Shown here: in pieces, positions 1-9,390 of the stretch
How positions within the stretch are numbered: position 1 is the first letter of the stretch
How the letters are laid out: each line of letters begins with the position of its first letter
NCBI RefSeq assembly: GCF_024734665.1
Contig: NZ_CP102931.1
Span: forward strand, 1,610,001 to 1,674,000
Direction: 5' to 3'
Length of the DNA: 64,000 nucleotides
Source: Variovorax paradoxus
Lineage (GTDB): Bacteria > Pseudomonadota > Gammaproteobacteria > Burkholderiales > Burkholderiaceae_C
Translations under genes and position numbers: made by a program
Notes under the pieces: model-generated
What the model saw: the letters and a program-made list of their open reading frames with translations, nothing else
What the model was told of the DNA's origin: nothing
Databases searched by the model: none

Positions 1-108
1 GCCGAACATGCCCGGGTCGCCATGCCCAGCGAGCGCATCCAGCGATCCTTTGGTGGGGTGGCGGCCGGCTCGGCCGTGCTTGGGATCGACACCGATTTCA
101 TCAGTCAT
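1..108 (-). CDS. N-terminus of an unrecognised protein (runs off window)
   Basis: A minus-strand reading frame opens with ATG at 106-108, preceded by a good ribosome-binding site (AAAGGA, about 7 nt upstream), and stays open to the window edge, giving 36 residues. The N-terminus is hydrophilic, beginning MTDEIGVDPKHGRAGRHPTK, and shows no signal peptide or recognisable motif. It lies 160 nt downstream of a MocR regulator on the same strand. I do not recognise the family; the call rests on the start signal only. Confidence 0.5.
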   Translation of the reverse strand, partial: MTDEIGVDPKHGRAGRHPTKGSLDALAGHGDPGMFG

Positions 109-268
109 GACGAATTCCTTTGCTTCGTGTGTGGGGCTTCGAGCAACATGATCGGAGCGGGTTTGCATCCTACGGAGCGGCAGAAGAATTCATATACGCT
201 GCTCGCGGTAGGCCGGTTGTTTGCGATAGACCGGTTGCGCTAGGAAAGTTCTACAACGAAGAACTCAC

Positions 269-1810
269 TCAATAGCCAGGTTCTTTGTTGGGACCGTCCA
301 ACCTTCCTGCCGCGCGTGCGAGTTGCGACAACTGCTTCACCAGCGGCTCGAATAGCTCCGCCGGCGTGTTGCCATACCCCAGCACCAGCCCGTTGTCCGA
401 CGGCGTGGGCTGCAGCGCGAAGCCCGATAGCGGTGTGGGCGCAATGCGATGGCGCAGCGCCTTGGCCGCGATAAGTCGATCGTCATAGCGCGCGGGTAGA
501 CGCACCGTCAGATGTAGGCCGCAGTAGCCACCGTCGATCTCGTGTAGCACTTTGAAATGTTTGTTCAGCGCGAGCCGCAACGCTTGCTGCCGGTCGCGGT
601 AAAGCCGGCGCATGCGGCCCAGGTGCCGGCTGAACTGCCCGCTCTCGATGAAGTCGGCCATGGCCAGTTGCTCGTGGCGGTGCCCGCCGCGCAGCATCTC
701 TTCCAACGGCGCCTGCACAGCAGACATCAACTGGGCAGGCAGCACAAGAAAGCCCAGCCGCAGCGACGGAAACATCGTCTTGCTGAAGGTGCCGACGTAG
801 AGCACGGGTGCGTCGTCCACCAGCCCCTGCATCGCGCCGATGGGCTCGCCCGTGTGGCGGAATTCGCTGTCGTAGTCGTCCTCGATGATCCACGCGCCAT
901 GCCGGCGGGCCTGCGCGATCAGGTCGAGGCGGCGCGCGATGCTCAGCACGGAACCGACCGGGTACTGGTGCGAGGGCGTGGTGTAGATCAGCCGGGGCGG
1001 GTGCTTCTGCCAGTCGCGTTCGCTCACGCACAGGCCTTCAGCGTCGACCCGTACGGGCACGATGCGCATGTCGCCCGCGTGCATGGCAGCCTTCACGCCG
1101 CGGTAGCCCGGGTCTTCGACCCAGCCGATGTCGCCGGGGTTGGACAGCAGCCGCACGCACAGCGAGATGGCTTCCTGTGCGCCTTCTGCAATGACGACCT
1201 GCTGCGGCTCGCAGCGCACACCGCGTGCCACCGAAAGGTGCCGTGCGATGGCCGCGCGCAGCGCTGATTCGCCCAGCGGATCGCCATAACCCAGCGCGGC
1301 AGAGCCGGCACTGCGGATCGCCCGGTCGAGCGCGCGCCGCCATGCGGCCGACGGAAAGTGCGACAGCGCGGGCACGCCGGGGCGCAGTGCCATGTCTGTC
1401 TCGGCGCGTGACACGCTGGGCTTGATGTTCGAGAGGCGCAGCGCGGTGGTGGGCGTGCCGGCTGGCCTGCCTGCGCGCTTTGGTGGAAGGGCGGGCGACG
1501 AAAGCTCGGTCACGCGCGTGCCCTGTCGGTCGGGCCGCACATAGCCCTCGGCCGCCAGGTGCTCGTAGGTTGCGGTGACGGTGTTGCGCGAGATGGCGAG
1601 CGCCTCGGCGAGCGCGCGCGAACCGGGCAGGCGACTACCCGGCGCAAGGCTGCCGTCGAGGATGGCGCGCTTGAGCCGGTCGTGCAGCTGGCGCTGCATC
1701 GAACCGGCGTCGCGCTCCTTCACGAGCGGAGATTCGAGCAGAGCAGTGGAGGAGGGGATTGGGCGTGGCACCATGGAATAAGGCATGCGTGGCACTTTCA
1801 TTGGAGCCAC
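269..1810 (-). CDS. MocR-type PLP-dependent transcriptional regulator
   Basis: Up to 513 residues with an N-terminal GntR winged-helix domain (about residues 38-110, including the SRNTVTATYEHLAAEGYV recognition region) fused to a class I aminotransferase-fold domain (about 130-500). The probable PLP-binding lysine is in VGTFSKTMFPSLRLGF, and the IYTTPSHQYPVGSVL motif is typical of MocR/PdxR proteins, which bind PLP or an amino-acid adduct as effector. The first 30 residues look non-domain, so an internal Met (codon at 1786 or 1774) may be the true start. It is divergent from a GNAT gene, so that gene is a possible target. Confidence 0.9.
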   Translation of the reverse strand: MAPMKVPRMPYSMVPRPIPSSTALLESPLVKERDAGSMQRQLHDRLKRAILDGSLAPGSRLPGSRALAEALAISRNTVTATYEHLAAEGYVRPDRQGTRVTELSSPALPPKRAGRPAGTPTTALRLSNIKPSVSRAETDMALRPGVPALSHFPSAAWRRALDRAIRSAGSAALGYGDPLGESALRAAIARHLSVARGVRCEPQQVVIAEGAQEAISLCVRLLSNPGDIGWVEDPGYRGVKAAMHAGDMRIVPVRVDAEGLCVSERDWQKHPPRLIYTTPSHQYPVGSVLSIARRLDLIAQARRHGAWIIEDDYDSEFRHTGEPIGAMQGLVDDAPVLYVGTFSKTMFPSLRLGFLVLPAQLMSAVQAPLEEMLRGGHRHEQLAMADFIESGQFSRHLGRMRRLYRDRQQALRLALNKHFKVLHEIDGGYCGLHLTVRLPARYDDRLIAAKALRHRIAPTPLSGFALQPTPSDNGLVLGYGNTPAELFEPLVKQLSQLARAAGRLDGPNKEPGY

Positions 1811-1869
1811 GATGCGGGTACTTTACGTCCTCCGACCTTGCCGCTCCAGTTTTTCAGAAAGACACCCGC

Positions 1870-2583
1870 ATGCCAGTCCGCCATAACGAATTCGGCCAGT
1901 CCATCGGCCCAGACCTGCCCGAATGGACCCCGCGTTCCCTGCCGCCGCGCCGCCCCCTCGAGGGCCGCTTCTGCACCCTCGAGCCGCTCGATGCAGCAAA
2001 GCACACCGACGACCTGTACGCCGCCTATGCGCAGGCCCCGGACGGCCGCGACTGGACCTACCTGGGCGTGGAGCGGCCCACCGATATCGACAGCACCCGG
2101 GCCTACGCCGAGCGCATCGCGAAGAGCACCGACCCGATGCACTTCGCCGTCATCGACAGGCAAAGCGGGCGCGCCGTCGGCTCGCTGGCGCTGATGCGCA
2201 TCGACCCCGCCAATGGCGTCATCGAGGTAGGAACGGTCAATTTTTCGCCGCTGCTCAAGCACACGCCGATGTCCACCGAGGCGCAATACCTGCTGATGAA
2301 GCTCGTCTTCGACGAACTCGGCTACCGCCGCCACGAATGGAAGTGCGACAACTTCAACGAACCTTCGAAGCGCGCAGCCCTGCGGCTGGGCTTCCAGTAC
2401 GAAGGACTCTTTCGCCAGGCCGTGATCTACAAGGGCCGCGGCCGCGACACGGCGTGGTTCTCGATCATCGACAGCGAGTGGCCGGCGTTGCGCACCGCCT
2501 TCGAGCGCTGGCTGGCGCCCGAGAACTTCGATGCGCAGGGCAGGCAGCGCATGTCGCTCGACAAGTTCCGCCTGCCTTCCTGA
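1870..2583 (+). CDS. GNAT family N-acetyltransferase (RimJ/RimL-like)
   Basis: A 237-residue acetyl-CoA-dependent N-acyltransferase of the RimJ/RimL type. Family signs are the early RRPLEGRFCTLEPLD strand, an internal V-G-S-L-A-L-M-R-I motif, and a C-terminal stretch with NEPSKRAALRLGFQYEG, the usual helix before the last strands. The start is the ATG at 1870, because upstream in-frame codons overlap the promoter of the divergent MocR gene. The substrate is unknown. Proteins with this layout (about 230 aa) acetylate amino acids, antibiotics or protein N-termini. Confidence 0.85.
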   Translation: MPVRHNEFGQSIGPDLPEWTPRSLPPRRPLEGRFCTLEPLDAAKHTDDLYAAYAQAPDGRDWTYLGVERPTDIDSTRAYAERIAKSTDPMHFAVIDRQSGRAVGSLALMRIDPANGVIEVGTVNFSPLLKHTPMSTEAQYLLMKLVFDELGYRRHEWKCDNFNEPSKRAALRLGFQYEGLFRQAVIYKGRGRDTAWFSIIDSEWPALRTAFERWLAPENFDAQGRQRMSLDKFRLPS

Positions 2584-2593
2584 GCCTGCATCG

Positions 2594-3511
2594 TCACTGC
2601 GTACCGGGCGCAGGCAGCACCTTGCACAGGAAGTCGAGAAAGGCACGCACCACCTCGGGCAGCGTGCGCCCAGCCAAGGTCTGCAGCTCGACCGAGCGCG
2701 CCCGCATGCCGCGCTCGCGAATCTCCGCGGCATGCAACTCGCCGCGCCGCACGCGTTCGCGCACCGTGATCTCGCCGGCAATCGCAAGGCCGCCGCCGTG
2801 CAGCACGAAGCTGGCGAGCGCCTCGAAACGGTTGCTCACCAGCGCGGGCTCGAACACCACGCCGCGGTTGCTGCAGGCCACGTCGAACAGCTGGCGCACG
2901 GTGGTGTCCGGCCCCGACAGCCCGATAGGAAACGGCAGCATCTGCGCCAGCGTCACGCTGCGCTGCTTCGCCAGCGCATGGTCGGGCCGCATCAGCGCGA
3001 ACACCGAGGCCGCCTGGCGATGCGACACCCGAACGCCCTGTACCGCGGCGCGGCTGTAGGTGAGGCCGATGTCGGCATCGCCGAGCAGCACGGCTTCGGT
3101 CACGTCGGCGGGGTCGCAGGCCTCCAGCTCGAACTGGATGCCGGGGTGCAGCGCGCGGAACGCGACGATGGCCTGCGGCAGGAACTCGTTCGCGAAGCCC
3201 GACGAGCAGGCGATGCGTACATGCCCGCGCTGCAGGCCTTGCAGTCCCTGGATGTCGGACACAACGCGCTCGGCTTCCAGCGCACCGCGTCGCGCGTGCG
3301 CCGCCAGCAGTTCCCCGGCTGCGCTGGGCGCCATGCCGCGCGGGCGGCGCTCGAACAGTGGCACGCCCAGCAACTCCTCGAGCATGGCCACCTGCCGGCT
3401 GATGGCCGATGCACTGACGTTGAGGCGCGCGGCCGCTTCGGTCAGCGAGCCACCGCGGACCACCTCGAGAAAGTAGCGAAGCGAGGTTTCCTGCAGGCGA
3501 TGGGAGGACAT
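2594..3511 (-). CDS. LysR family transcriptional regulator
   Basis: A 305-residue LysR regulator: N-terminal winged helix (LRYFLEVVRGGSLTEAAARL, about residues 10-65) followed by a periplasmic-binding-protein-like effector domain. I chose ATG at 3511, because the family's first helix begins about 10 residues later. An in-frame Met at 3586 would add a 25-residue hydrophobic leader unusual for this family. It is divergent from the M20 peptidase gene starting at 3634, the usual arrangement for a LysR protein and its target. The 122-nt gap holds an AT-rich stretch suitable for operators. Confidence 0.9.
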   Translation of the reverse strand: MSSHRLQETSLRYFLEVVRGGSLTEAAARLNVSASAISRQVAMLEELLGVPLFERRPRGMAPSAAGELLAAHARRGALEAERVVSDIQGLQGLQRGHVRIACSSGFANEFLPQAIVAFRALHPGIQFELEACDPADVTEAVLLGDADIGLTYSRAAVQGVRVSHRQAASVFALMRPDHALAKQRSVTLAQMLPFPIGLSGPDTTVRQLFDVACSNRGVVFEPALVSNRFEALASFVLHGGGLAIAGEITVRERVRRGELHAAEIRERGMRARSVELQTLAGRTLPEVVRAFLDFLCKVLPAPGTQ

Positions 3512-3633
3512 GGCGGCGGACGCGGGTTGGCTGCGTTGCAAAAAAAGCAAAGATATCGCGAAAAATCGGCAATTGTTCAAAAGCACGCGTTTGCCTAGAC
3601 TGCCTCGGAACTGTCACAAAGCGGAATCCGCCC

Positions 3634-5190
3634 ATGCCCTTACAGCGCAGAACCTCGCGCAGCTCGCTCGCGCTGCTCCCCATGGCCTTGCTCGCAGGCG
3701 CCTGCATGACCTGCATGGCCGCAGCCGCGGAACTTTCCCCGGCCGATGCCGAACGCCATGCGCAGGCCACCTATCGCGAGTACTTCGAGCTTCTGTCCCT
3801 GCCCAACGATGCGATCTCGCCGGAGGACATCCGCAAGAATGTCGAATGGCTGGAGCAGGCCTTCCGCAAGCGCGGCTTCACCACGCGGCAGTTGCCCAAC
3901 GACGGCAAGCCGATGCTCTATGCCGAGTACCCGGGCAGCGACCCCACGCGCAAGACGGTGCTGTTCTACATGCACCTCGATGGCCAGCCCGTCATTCCCG
4001 CGCAATGGGCGCAAAAGAGCCCGTGGACGCCCGTGCTCAAGCGCAAGGCGGCCAACGGGGGATGGGAAGAGATCGATTCGGCGCCGCTCTTCAGCGGACC
4101 GCTCGACCCCGAGTGGCGCGTGTTCGGCCGCGCGTCGGCCGACGACAAGGGACCGATCATGATGATGCTCGCGGCCATCGACGCCCTGAAGGCCGGCGGC
4201 GGGCAGCCGGCGGTCAACGTCAAGGTGATCCTCGACAGCGAGGAGGAAAAAGGCTCGCCGTCGATCAGCAAGGTGATGCAGGCGCACCGCGACCTGCTGC
4301 GCTGCGACGCGATCGTGATCCACGACGGCCCCATGCACGCCACCAACCGGCCCACGCTGGTGTTCGGCAACCGCGGCGCGGCCAGAGCCCAGCTCACGGT
4401 GTACGGCGCCAAGGTGCCGCTGCACAGCGGGCACTATGGCAACTACGCGCCCAATCCGGCGCAGCGGCTGGCCAGCCTGCTGGCCTCGATGAAGAACGAT
4501 CAGGGCCGCGTGACGGTGGCCGGCTACTACGACCACGTGAAGATCGGCGAGGCCGACCGCAAGATCATGGCGGCCGTGCCCGACGACGAGGCCGCACTCA
4601 AGCGTCGCCTGGGTATTGCCCAGACCGACAAGGTCGGCGCCAACTACCAGGAGGCGATGCAGTACCCCTCGCTGAACGTGCGCGGCATGGCCGCGGCAGC
4701 GGTGGGCGACAAGGTGGCCAACATCGTGCCCGACAAGGCCGTGGCCGAGATGGACCTTCGCACCACGCCCGACTCCGATCCGACCTACCTCGGCCAGCTC
4801 ATCCAGAAACACATCGAGCGCCAGGGCTACCACCTGGTCAAGGGCGAACCGACCGACGAGGAGCGCAGCCGCTACGACAAGCTCGCGAGCTTCTCCTACC
4901 AGAGCGAGGGCGGCGAAGCAGCGGGCTCGCAGATCGACTCGCCCGTGGGGCGGTGGGCCTACAGGGCGCTGAGCGACACCTTCGGCGCCAAGCCCGAGCC
5001 GGTGCGCATCCGGATGATGGGCGGCACGGTTCCCACCGCCGAGATCGTGCGCGTGCTGCCGGTGCCCTTCGCGATCATTCCGCTGGTGAACGCCGACAAC
5101 AACCAGCATGCAGCCAACGAGAACCTGCGCATGGGCAACTACGTGAGTGGCGTGCGCACCGTGTACGGGCTGATGACGCAGGCGTTCTGA
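3634..5190 (+). CDS. Secreted M20 family metallopeptidase
   Basis: 518 residues. An N-terminal signal peptide (basic RRTSR, hydrophobic core LALLPMALLAGA, likely cleavage after the alanine run near residue 32) sends it out of the cytoplasm. The dinuclear-zinc M20 signature is present: HLD at 114-116, the DDK bridging Asp near 170-171, and the catalytic EEEK near 203-206. The MMGGTVPTAEIV stretch near the C-terminus is typical of the large M20 dipeptidase-like group. It probably hydrolyses dipeptides or N-acyl amino acids and is likely controlled by the divergent LysR. Confidence 0.9.
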   Translation: MPLQRRTSRSSLALLPMALLAGACMTCMAAAAELSPADAERHAQATYREYFELLSLPNDAISPEDIRKNVEWLEQAFRKRGFTTRQLPNDGKPMLYAEYPGSDPTRKTVLFYMHLDGQPVIPAQWAQKSPWTPVLKRKAANGGWEEIDSAPLFSGPLDPEWRVFGRASADDKGPIMMMLAAIDALKAGGGQPAVNVKVILDSEEEKGSPSISKVMQAHRDLLRCDAIVIHDGPMHATNRPTLVFGNRGAARAQLTVYGAKVPLHSGHYGNYAPNPAQRLASLLASMKNDQGRVTVAGYYDHVKIGEADRKIMAAVPDDEAALKRRLGIAQTDKVGANYQEAMQYPSLNVRGMAAAAVGDKVANIVPDKAVAEMDLRTTPDSDPTYLGQLIQKHIERQGYHLVKGEPTDEERSRYDKLASFSYQSEGGEAAGSQIDSPVGRWAYRALSDTFGAKPEPVRIRMMGGTVPTAEIVRVLPVPFAIIPLVNADNNQHAANENLRMGNYVSGVRTVYGLMTQAF

Positions 5191-5198
5191 GGTCCTTC

Positions 5199-5218
5199 AG
5201 CCGAGCTTCAGCCCGGCT
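5199..5218. terminator. Possible bidirectional hairpin between convergent genes
   Basis: An inverted repeat AGCCGAGC-TTCA-GCCCGGCT (one internal mismatch) lies between the M20 peptidase stop and the apaH stop, overlapping the last apaH codons. There is no clear T-tract, so this is a weak terminator candidate. Confidence 0.3.
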
Positions 5219-6050
5219 TCTGCGCCTGCTCGCACTCGACCTGGATCAGCTCGCGCTCGTCCAGCGTCGCGCCGATGCGCACCGCGCTCAGGCAGCCGCC
5301 CCACACGCAGCCTGTGTCTGTAGAGAGCAGGTCGGGCCGCGAGAGCCAGCCCAGCGTCGACCAGTGGCCGAAGGCGACCGTGGCGTTGGCCGTCTTGCGC
5401 CCGGGCACGTCGAACCAGGGCATGAAGCCTTCTGGCGCGGTGGCCGCGCTGTCCTTGGCATCGAACTCCATCACGCCTTCGGTCGTGCAGAAACGCAGCC
5501 GCGTCAGTGCATTGACGATGGCGCGCAACCGGGCGCTGCCCGTGAGCGCGTAGCTCCATTGCGCCGGCTCATTGCCGTACATCGACATCAGGAACTCGCC
5601 CAGCGCCGGCCCGCGCAGCACCGATTCGACCTCTGACGCCAGCACCAGCGTGTCGCCCACCGTCCACTGCGGCAGCACGCCCGCGTGCACCATCAGCAGA
5701 TCGCCGTTGCCTATGCGCATGTGCAGCGCCATGTGCTGCTGGCGCACCCATTCGAGCAGGGTCTCGATGTCGGGCGCGGCCAGCAGCTCGGCCAGGGTGT
5801 CTTTGCGGCCGGCCTTGCGCGCGCCGTGCGCCACGCCCAGCAGGTGCAGGTCGTGGTTGCCCAGCAGGCTCAGCGCCGAGGCGCCGTAGCCCTGCACGCG
5901 GCGCAGCACCGCGAGCGAATCGGGCCCCCGGTTCACCAGGTCGCCCAGCAGCACGATGGTGTCTCGGCTGGGGGAGAAATCGATCTTTTGCAGCAGCCGC
6001 CCGAGGGGGGCGTCGCAGCCCTGCAGGTCGCCAATCAAGTAAAGTGACAT
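5208..6050 (-). CDS. apaH: Symmetrical bis(5'-nucleosyl)-tetraphosphatase
   Basis: 280 residues, the normal ApaH length. It hydrolyses Ap4A symmetrically to two ADP in the cytoplasm. The calcineurin-like metallophosphatase motifs are intact: GDLQGC (residues 7-12), GDLVNRGPDS (about 36-45) and GNHD (about 64-67), and the family opening MSLYLIGDLQG fixes the start. It is usually a stand-alone housekeeping gene; here it is divergent from the CNNM-type gene with about 20 nt between starts. Confidence 0.97.
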   Translation of the reverse strand: MSLYLIGDLQGCDAPLGRLLQKIDFSPSRDTIVLLGDLVNRGPDSLAVLRRVQGYGASALSLLGNHDLHLLGVAHGARKAGRKDTLAELLAAPDIETLLEWVRQQHMALHMRIGNGDLLMVHAGVLPQWTVGDTLVLASEVESVLRGPALGEFLMSMYGNEPAQWSYALTGSARLRAIVNALTRLRFCTTEGVMEFDAKDSAATAPEGFMPWFDVPGRKTANATVAFGHWSTLGWLSRPDLLSTDTGCVWGGCLSAVRIGATLDERELIQVECEQAQKPG

Positions 6051-6073
6051 TCCCTCATTCTCTCCCTCAGTTC

Positions 6074-7387
6074 ATGGATGTCTTCCTCCTGGCCTTGTTG
6101 ACCACGCTCAACGCGTTGTTCGCAATGTCCGAAATGGCCCTTTCCACCAGCCGGCGCGCACGTCTCGCGGCACTGGCCGAAACGGGAGACACCGGCGCGG
6201 TGGCCGCGCTGAAGCTGATGGAGTCGCCCACGCAATTCCTCTCGACGGTGCAGATCGGCATCACCTCCATCGGCATGCTCAGCGGCATCGTCGGCGAGGC
6301 TGCCTTTGCCGAGCCGCTCTCTGTGTGGATCGAAAGCGTCGGCATGGGTCGCGGCACCGCCAGCATCGCGTCTACCGCGGTGGTCGTCACCTGCATCACC
6401 TTCTTCACCATCATCTTCGGCGAGCTGGTGCCCAAGCGCATCGGCCAGCTCTACCCCGAGCCCGTGGCGCTCTGGGTGTCGCGCCCCATGCGCGGGCTGG
6501 CCAAGGCCGCCAAGCCTTTCGTGTGGCTGCTGGCGGGTGCCACGGCCACCATGCTGAAGGTGCTGCGCATCGACGCCAACGCGGCTCGCTCCGTCACCGA
6601 AGAAGAGATTTCGGCCAGCCTCGAAGAAGGCGTGGACGCCGGCGTCATCGAGCAGCATGAGCACCAGATGGTGCGCAATGTGTTTCACCTTGATGACAGG
6701 CGCCTGTCGTCGCTGATGATTCCGCGTGCCGACATCGAATGGCTCGACGCCTCCTTCAGCGTGCAGCAGGCGCTGCAGAAGGTGGCCGAGGCGGGCGCGC
6801 TCAACCTCGTGCATTCCTGGTACCCCGTGTGCCGCAACTCGCTCGACGACGTGGTCGGCGTGATCAGCGTGGCGCACCTGCTGCGCCTGGGCGCCGCACA
6901 CCCCGGTGTGCTCGGCCAGGAGGCCACGCCCGCCGTGTTCGTGCCCGAGACCCTTACCGGCATGGAGCTGCTGGAGCAGTTCCGCGCCCGCGCCGGCCGT
7001 CTCGTGTTCGTGGTCGACGAATACGGCGTGGTGCAGGGTCTCATGACTCCGCGCGATCTGCTCGAAGCCATCACCGGCGAGCTGCAGCCTGGCATGCAGA
7101 CCGACGCCTGGGCGCGTGAGCGGCCCGACGGCGTGTGGGAGCTCGACGGGCTCATGCCTGTGTCGGAGCTGCGCGCGCGCCTGGGCATCCGCGAGCTGCC
7201 CGACGAAGAGCGCAACCGCTACAACACCGTGGCAGGCCTTCTGATGGCCGTGTCCGGTCATCTGCCCGAGGTGGGCGAGCACATCGACTGCGCCGGCTGG
7301 TGCTTCGAGATCGTCGCGCTCGAAGGCCGCCGCATCGATCGCGTGCTGGCATCGCCCGACCCGGCGGCGCCCCCCAAGGAAGACTGA
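6074..7387 (+). CDS. CNNM/CorC-type hemolysin-family membrane protein
   Basis: 437 residues from the ATG at 6074 (a GTG at 6044 is an alternative but would overlap apaH). The DUF21/CNNM transmembrane domain fills about residues 1-190, with hydrophobic segments at the start (VFLLALLTTLNALFAMSEMA), in the ISTVQIGITSIGMLSG region and around VVVTCITFFTIIFGELVP. A CBS pair follows (about 210-340) and then a CorC_HlyC domain. The family is linked to Mg/Co and other cation efflux. It ends 10 nt before the kinase-like gene, so the two are probably co-transcribed. Confidence 0.92.
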   Translation: MDVFLLALLTTLNALFAMSEMALSTSRRARLAALAETGDTGAVAALKLMESPTQFLSTVQIGITSIGMLSGIVGEAAFAEPLSVWIESVGMGRGTASIASTAVVVTCITFFTIIFGELVPKRIGQLYPEPVALWVSRPMRGLAKAAKPFVWLLAGATATMLKVLRIDANAARSVTEEEISASLEEGVDAGVIEQHEHQMVRNVFHLDDRRLSSLMIPRADIEWLDASFSVQQALQKVAEAGALNLVHSWYPVCRNSLDDVVGVISVAHLLRLGAAHPGVLGQEATPAVFVPETLTGMELLEQFRARAGRLVFVVDEYGVVQGLMTPRDLLEAITGELQPGMQTDAWARERPDGVWELDGLMPVSELRARLGIRELPDEERNRYNTVAGLLMAVSGHLPEVGEHIDCAGWCFEIVALEGRRIDRVLASPDPAAPPKED

Positions 7388-7397
7388 GGCGCGGGCC

Positions 7398-8375
7398 ATG
7401 CTGTCGCTGCTTGCTCTCAGCTGCCCGCAATGTTCTGCGCCGCTGCCGCGCGCCGCCCGCTGGCGCACGGTGAACTGCAGCTACTGCGGTGCCACAGTCG
7501 TGCGCGGCGAGGAAACCGTCGAGCGCGAGAGCTTCCGCGCCGCGCTGCGCCGGGCCAATGCCGACGTTGCCGGTGGACGCATCCTCACGTGGCGTGGTGT
7601 GCGCTACCGCGTGCTGGCGCCGCTGGCTACCGGCGAGCACAGCGAAGTGCTTCTGGCCGAGCGCCTCGGCGCATTGCCCGAACGCGTCACCATCAAGCTC
7701 GCACGAGACAGCGCGGCCAACGACGTGCTGGTGCGCGAAGGCGCGGTGCTGCAGGCCCTGCAAGACTTGTCGGTGCCCGGTGCTGCCTACTTCACCCGCC
7801 GCCTGCCGCAGCCCTTGGGCGTGGGCGTGGCCGAAGGTCTGGGTGACGGCGCCCGCCAGGCGCTGGTGCTGCGCCATCCGCCCGGCTTCTGGGGCAGCCT
7901 GCAAGACGTGCAGCAGGCCAATGCACAAGGCATCGATCCGCGCCATGCCGTGTGGATCTGGCGCCGCATGCTCGAAGTGCTGGCCTTCGTGCACGGCGCC
8001 GGCTGGACGCATCGAGACCTGTCGCCCGCGCACGCGCTCGTGCATCCGCGTGATCACGGTGTGCTGCTCGTCGGCTGGTCGCGCGCTCAGCATGCGACCG
8101 GCTCGGCCCAAGGCTTCGCTGTTGCTCGCGACCTCATGCAAGCCGCCTGGACCGTGCGCGCCGTGCTGCATGGCGGCGCGGCCGGCGAGCCCGGCTTCGG
8201 CTCTCACACCCCTGCACCGCTGGTCGCCTTGCTGCGCCAGTGCAGCGAAGACGCCGCCACCTGCCGGCGCCTCGGTGCGCAGGGCATCGAGCAAGAACTC
8301 TCCGCCGCATCGCGCGAAGCCTTCGGCGCATCGAAGTTCGTTCACTTCGACCCCGCGCCGCGCGCCGGCGCCTGA
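7398..8375 (+). CDS. Zinc-ribbon protein kinase-like protein (probable pseudokinase)
   Basis: 325 residues. An N-terminal zinc ribbon has Cys 9/12 and 27/30 (CPQC...CSYCG). A protein-kinase-like fold follows: candidate beta-3 lysine K100 in VTIKLARD and HRD at 205-207 (THRDLSPAHAL). The position normally held by the Mg-binding Asn is His212, and the DFG position reads V-G-W around 225-227, so metal coordination looks lost. No membrane segment is visible. It starts 10 nt after the CNNM gene and is followed by a VWA gene, suggesting an operon. I predict a regulatory or scaffold role rather than phosphotransfer. Confidence 0.75.
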   Translation: MLSLLALSCPQCSAPLPRAARWRTVNCSYCGATVVRGEETVERESFRAALRRANADVAGGRILTWRGVRYRVLAPLATGEHSEVLLAERLGALPERVTIKLARDSAANDVLVREGAVLQALQDLSVPGAAYFTRRLPQPLGVGVAEGLGDGARQALVLRHPPGFWGSLQDVQQANAQGIDPRHAVWIWRRMLEVLAFVHGAGWTHRDLSPAHALVHPRDHGVLLVGWSRAQHATGSAQGFAVARDLMQAAWTVRAVLHGGAAGEPGFGSHTPAPLVALLRQCSEDAATCRRLGAQGIEQELSAASREAFGASKFVHFDPAPRAGA

Positions 8376-8402
8376 ACCGCAGTCATCAAGGAAGAAAAGC
8401 TC

Positions 8403-9383
8403 ATGGGATACGGAAACTACTCGCACGCCGCCCACACGGCGCTCATTGCCGACCGCGCCGCCAAGCCCGGCGCCGAGGTCTTCACGCAGCGCTCCACCCA
8501 CCCGCTGATGAACCCGAAGGGCCTGAAGGTGCGTGAGTCGCGCGACAACGCTGACCACCCCAACTCGCTGGGAATCGTCTTCGCGCTCGACGTCACCGGC
8601 TCCATGGGTGACATCCCGCAGACCCTGGCGCGCCGCGAGCTGCCCACCTTCATGAAGCTGCTTACCGATTGCGGCGTGGCAGACCCGCAGCTCATGTTCA
8701 TGGCCATCGGCGACGCCACCTCCGACCACGCGCCGCTGCAGGTCGGCCAGTTCGAGTCGACCGCCAACCTCATGGACCAGTGGCTCACCTGGAGCTATCT
8801 CGAAGGCGGTGGCGGCGGCACCGGCGAAGAAAGCTACGAGCTGGCCTTCTACGTCATGGCGCAGCACACCGACATGGACTGCTGGGTCAAGCGCAAGAAG
8901 CGCGGCTACCTGTTCGTTACCGGAGACGAGCTGCCGTACCCGGCCGTCTCGCGCCACCAGGTCGAAGGCCTCGTCGGCGAGAAGCTCGACGAGGATATTC
9001 CCATCGAGGAAGTCATCGCCGCCGCGGCCGAGACCACCAACCTGTTCTTCCTGATTCCCGACGCCCAGCGCCGCCGCCGCTGCGAGCCGCGCTGGCGCGA
9101 ATTGCTGGGCGATCACGTCATCTGCATGGATTCGCCCGACGATGCCTGCGCCGTGGCCGCCGGCATCGTCGCCCTCACCGAGAAGGCCGTGCCCAGCCTC
9201 GAAGCGCTGGCCGGCGTGATGAGCGGCACCGGCATGGCCAAGGAGCGCGTCGGCGGCGTGCTGCATGCGCTCGACGGCTATGCCGCGCTGCTCGACCCGA
9301 GCGCATCGCGCCGCGCACCGCCGGCCGTGGCCGCCGCGGCAGCGGGCCCGCGTTCGTCGTGGTGGAAGCGGCTTTTCGGCTGA
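8403..9383 (+). CDS. VWA domain protein
   Basis: 326 residues with a strong ribosome-binding site (AAGGAAG, 6 nt before ATG). A von Willebrand factor A domain starts near residue 58 with a MIDAS-like DVTGS (63-67). The later MIDAS elements are probably GDATSDHAP and VTGDELPYP. A Gly-rich turn, LEGGGGGTGEESYELAFY, separates the halves. No signal peptide or TM is seen, so it is cytoplasmic and likely a protein-interaction subunit. It sits between the zinc-ribbon kinase-like gene and the PurA-like gene, with 27 and 7 nt gaps. Confidence 0.85.
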   Translation: MGYGNYSHAAHTALIADRAAKPGAEVFTQRSTHPLMNPKGLKVRESRDNADHPNSLGIVFALDVTGSMGDIPQTLARRELPTFMKLLTDCGVADPQLMFMAIGDATSDHAPLQVGQFESTANLMDQWLTWSYLEGGGGGTGEESYELAFYVMAQHTDMDCWVKRKKRGYLFVTGDELPYPAVSRHQVEGLVGEKLDEDIPIEEVIAAAAETTNLFFLIPDAQRRRRCEPRWRELLGDHVICMDSPDDACAVAAGIVALTEKAVPSLEALAGVMSGTGMAKERVGGVLHALDGYAALLDPSASRRAPPAVAAAAAGPRSSWWKRLFG

Positions 9384-9390
9384 TGGCCGT

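Noticed and set aside
22..243. 73-codon plus-strand frame at the window start
   Set aside because: It lies opposite the better-supported partial minus-strand gene, and has no ribosome-binding site or similarity.
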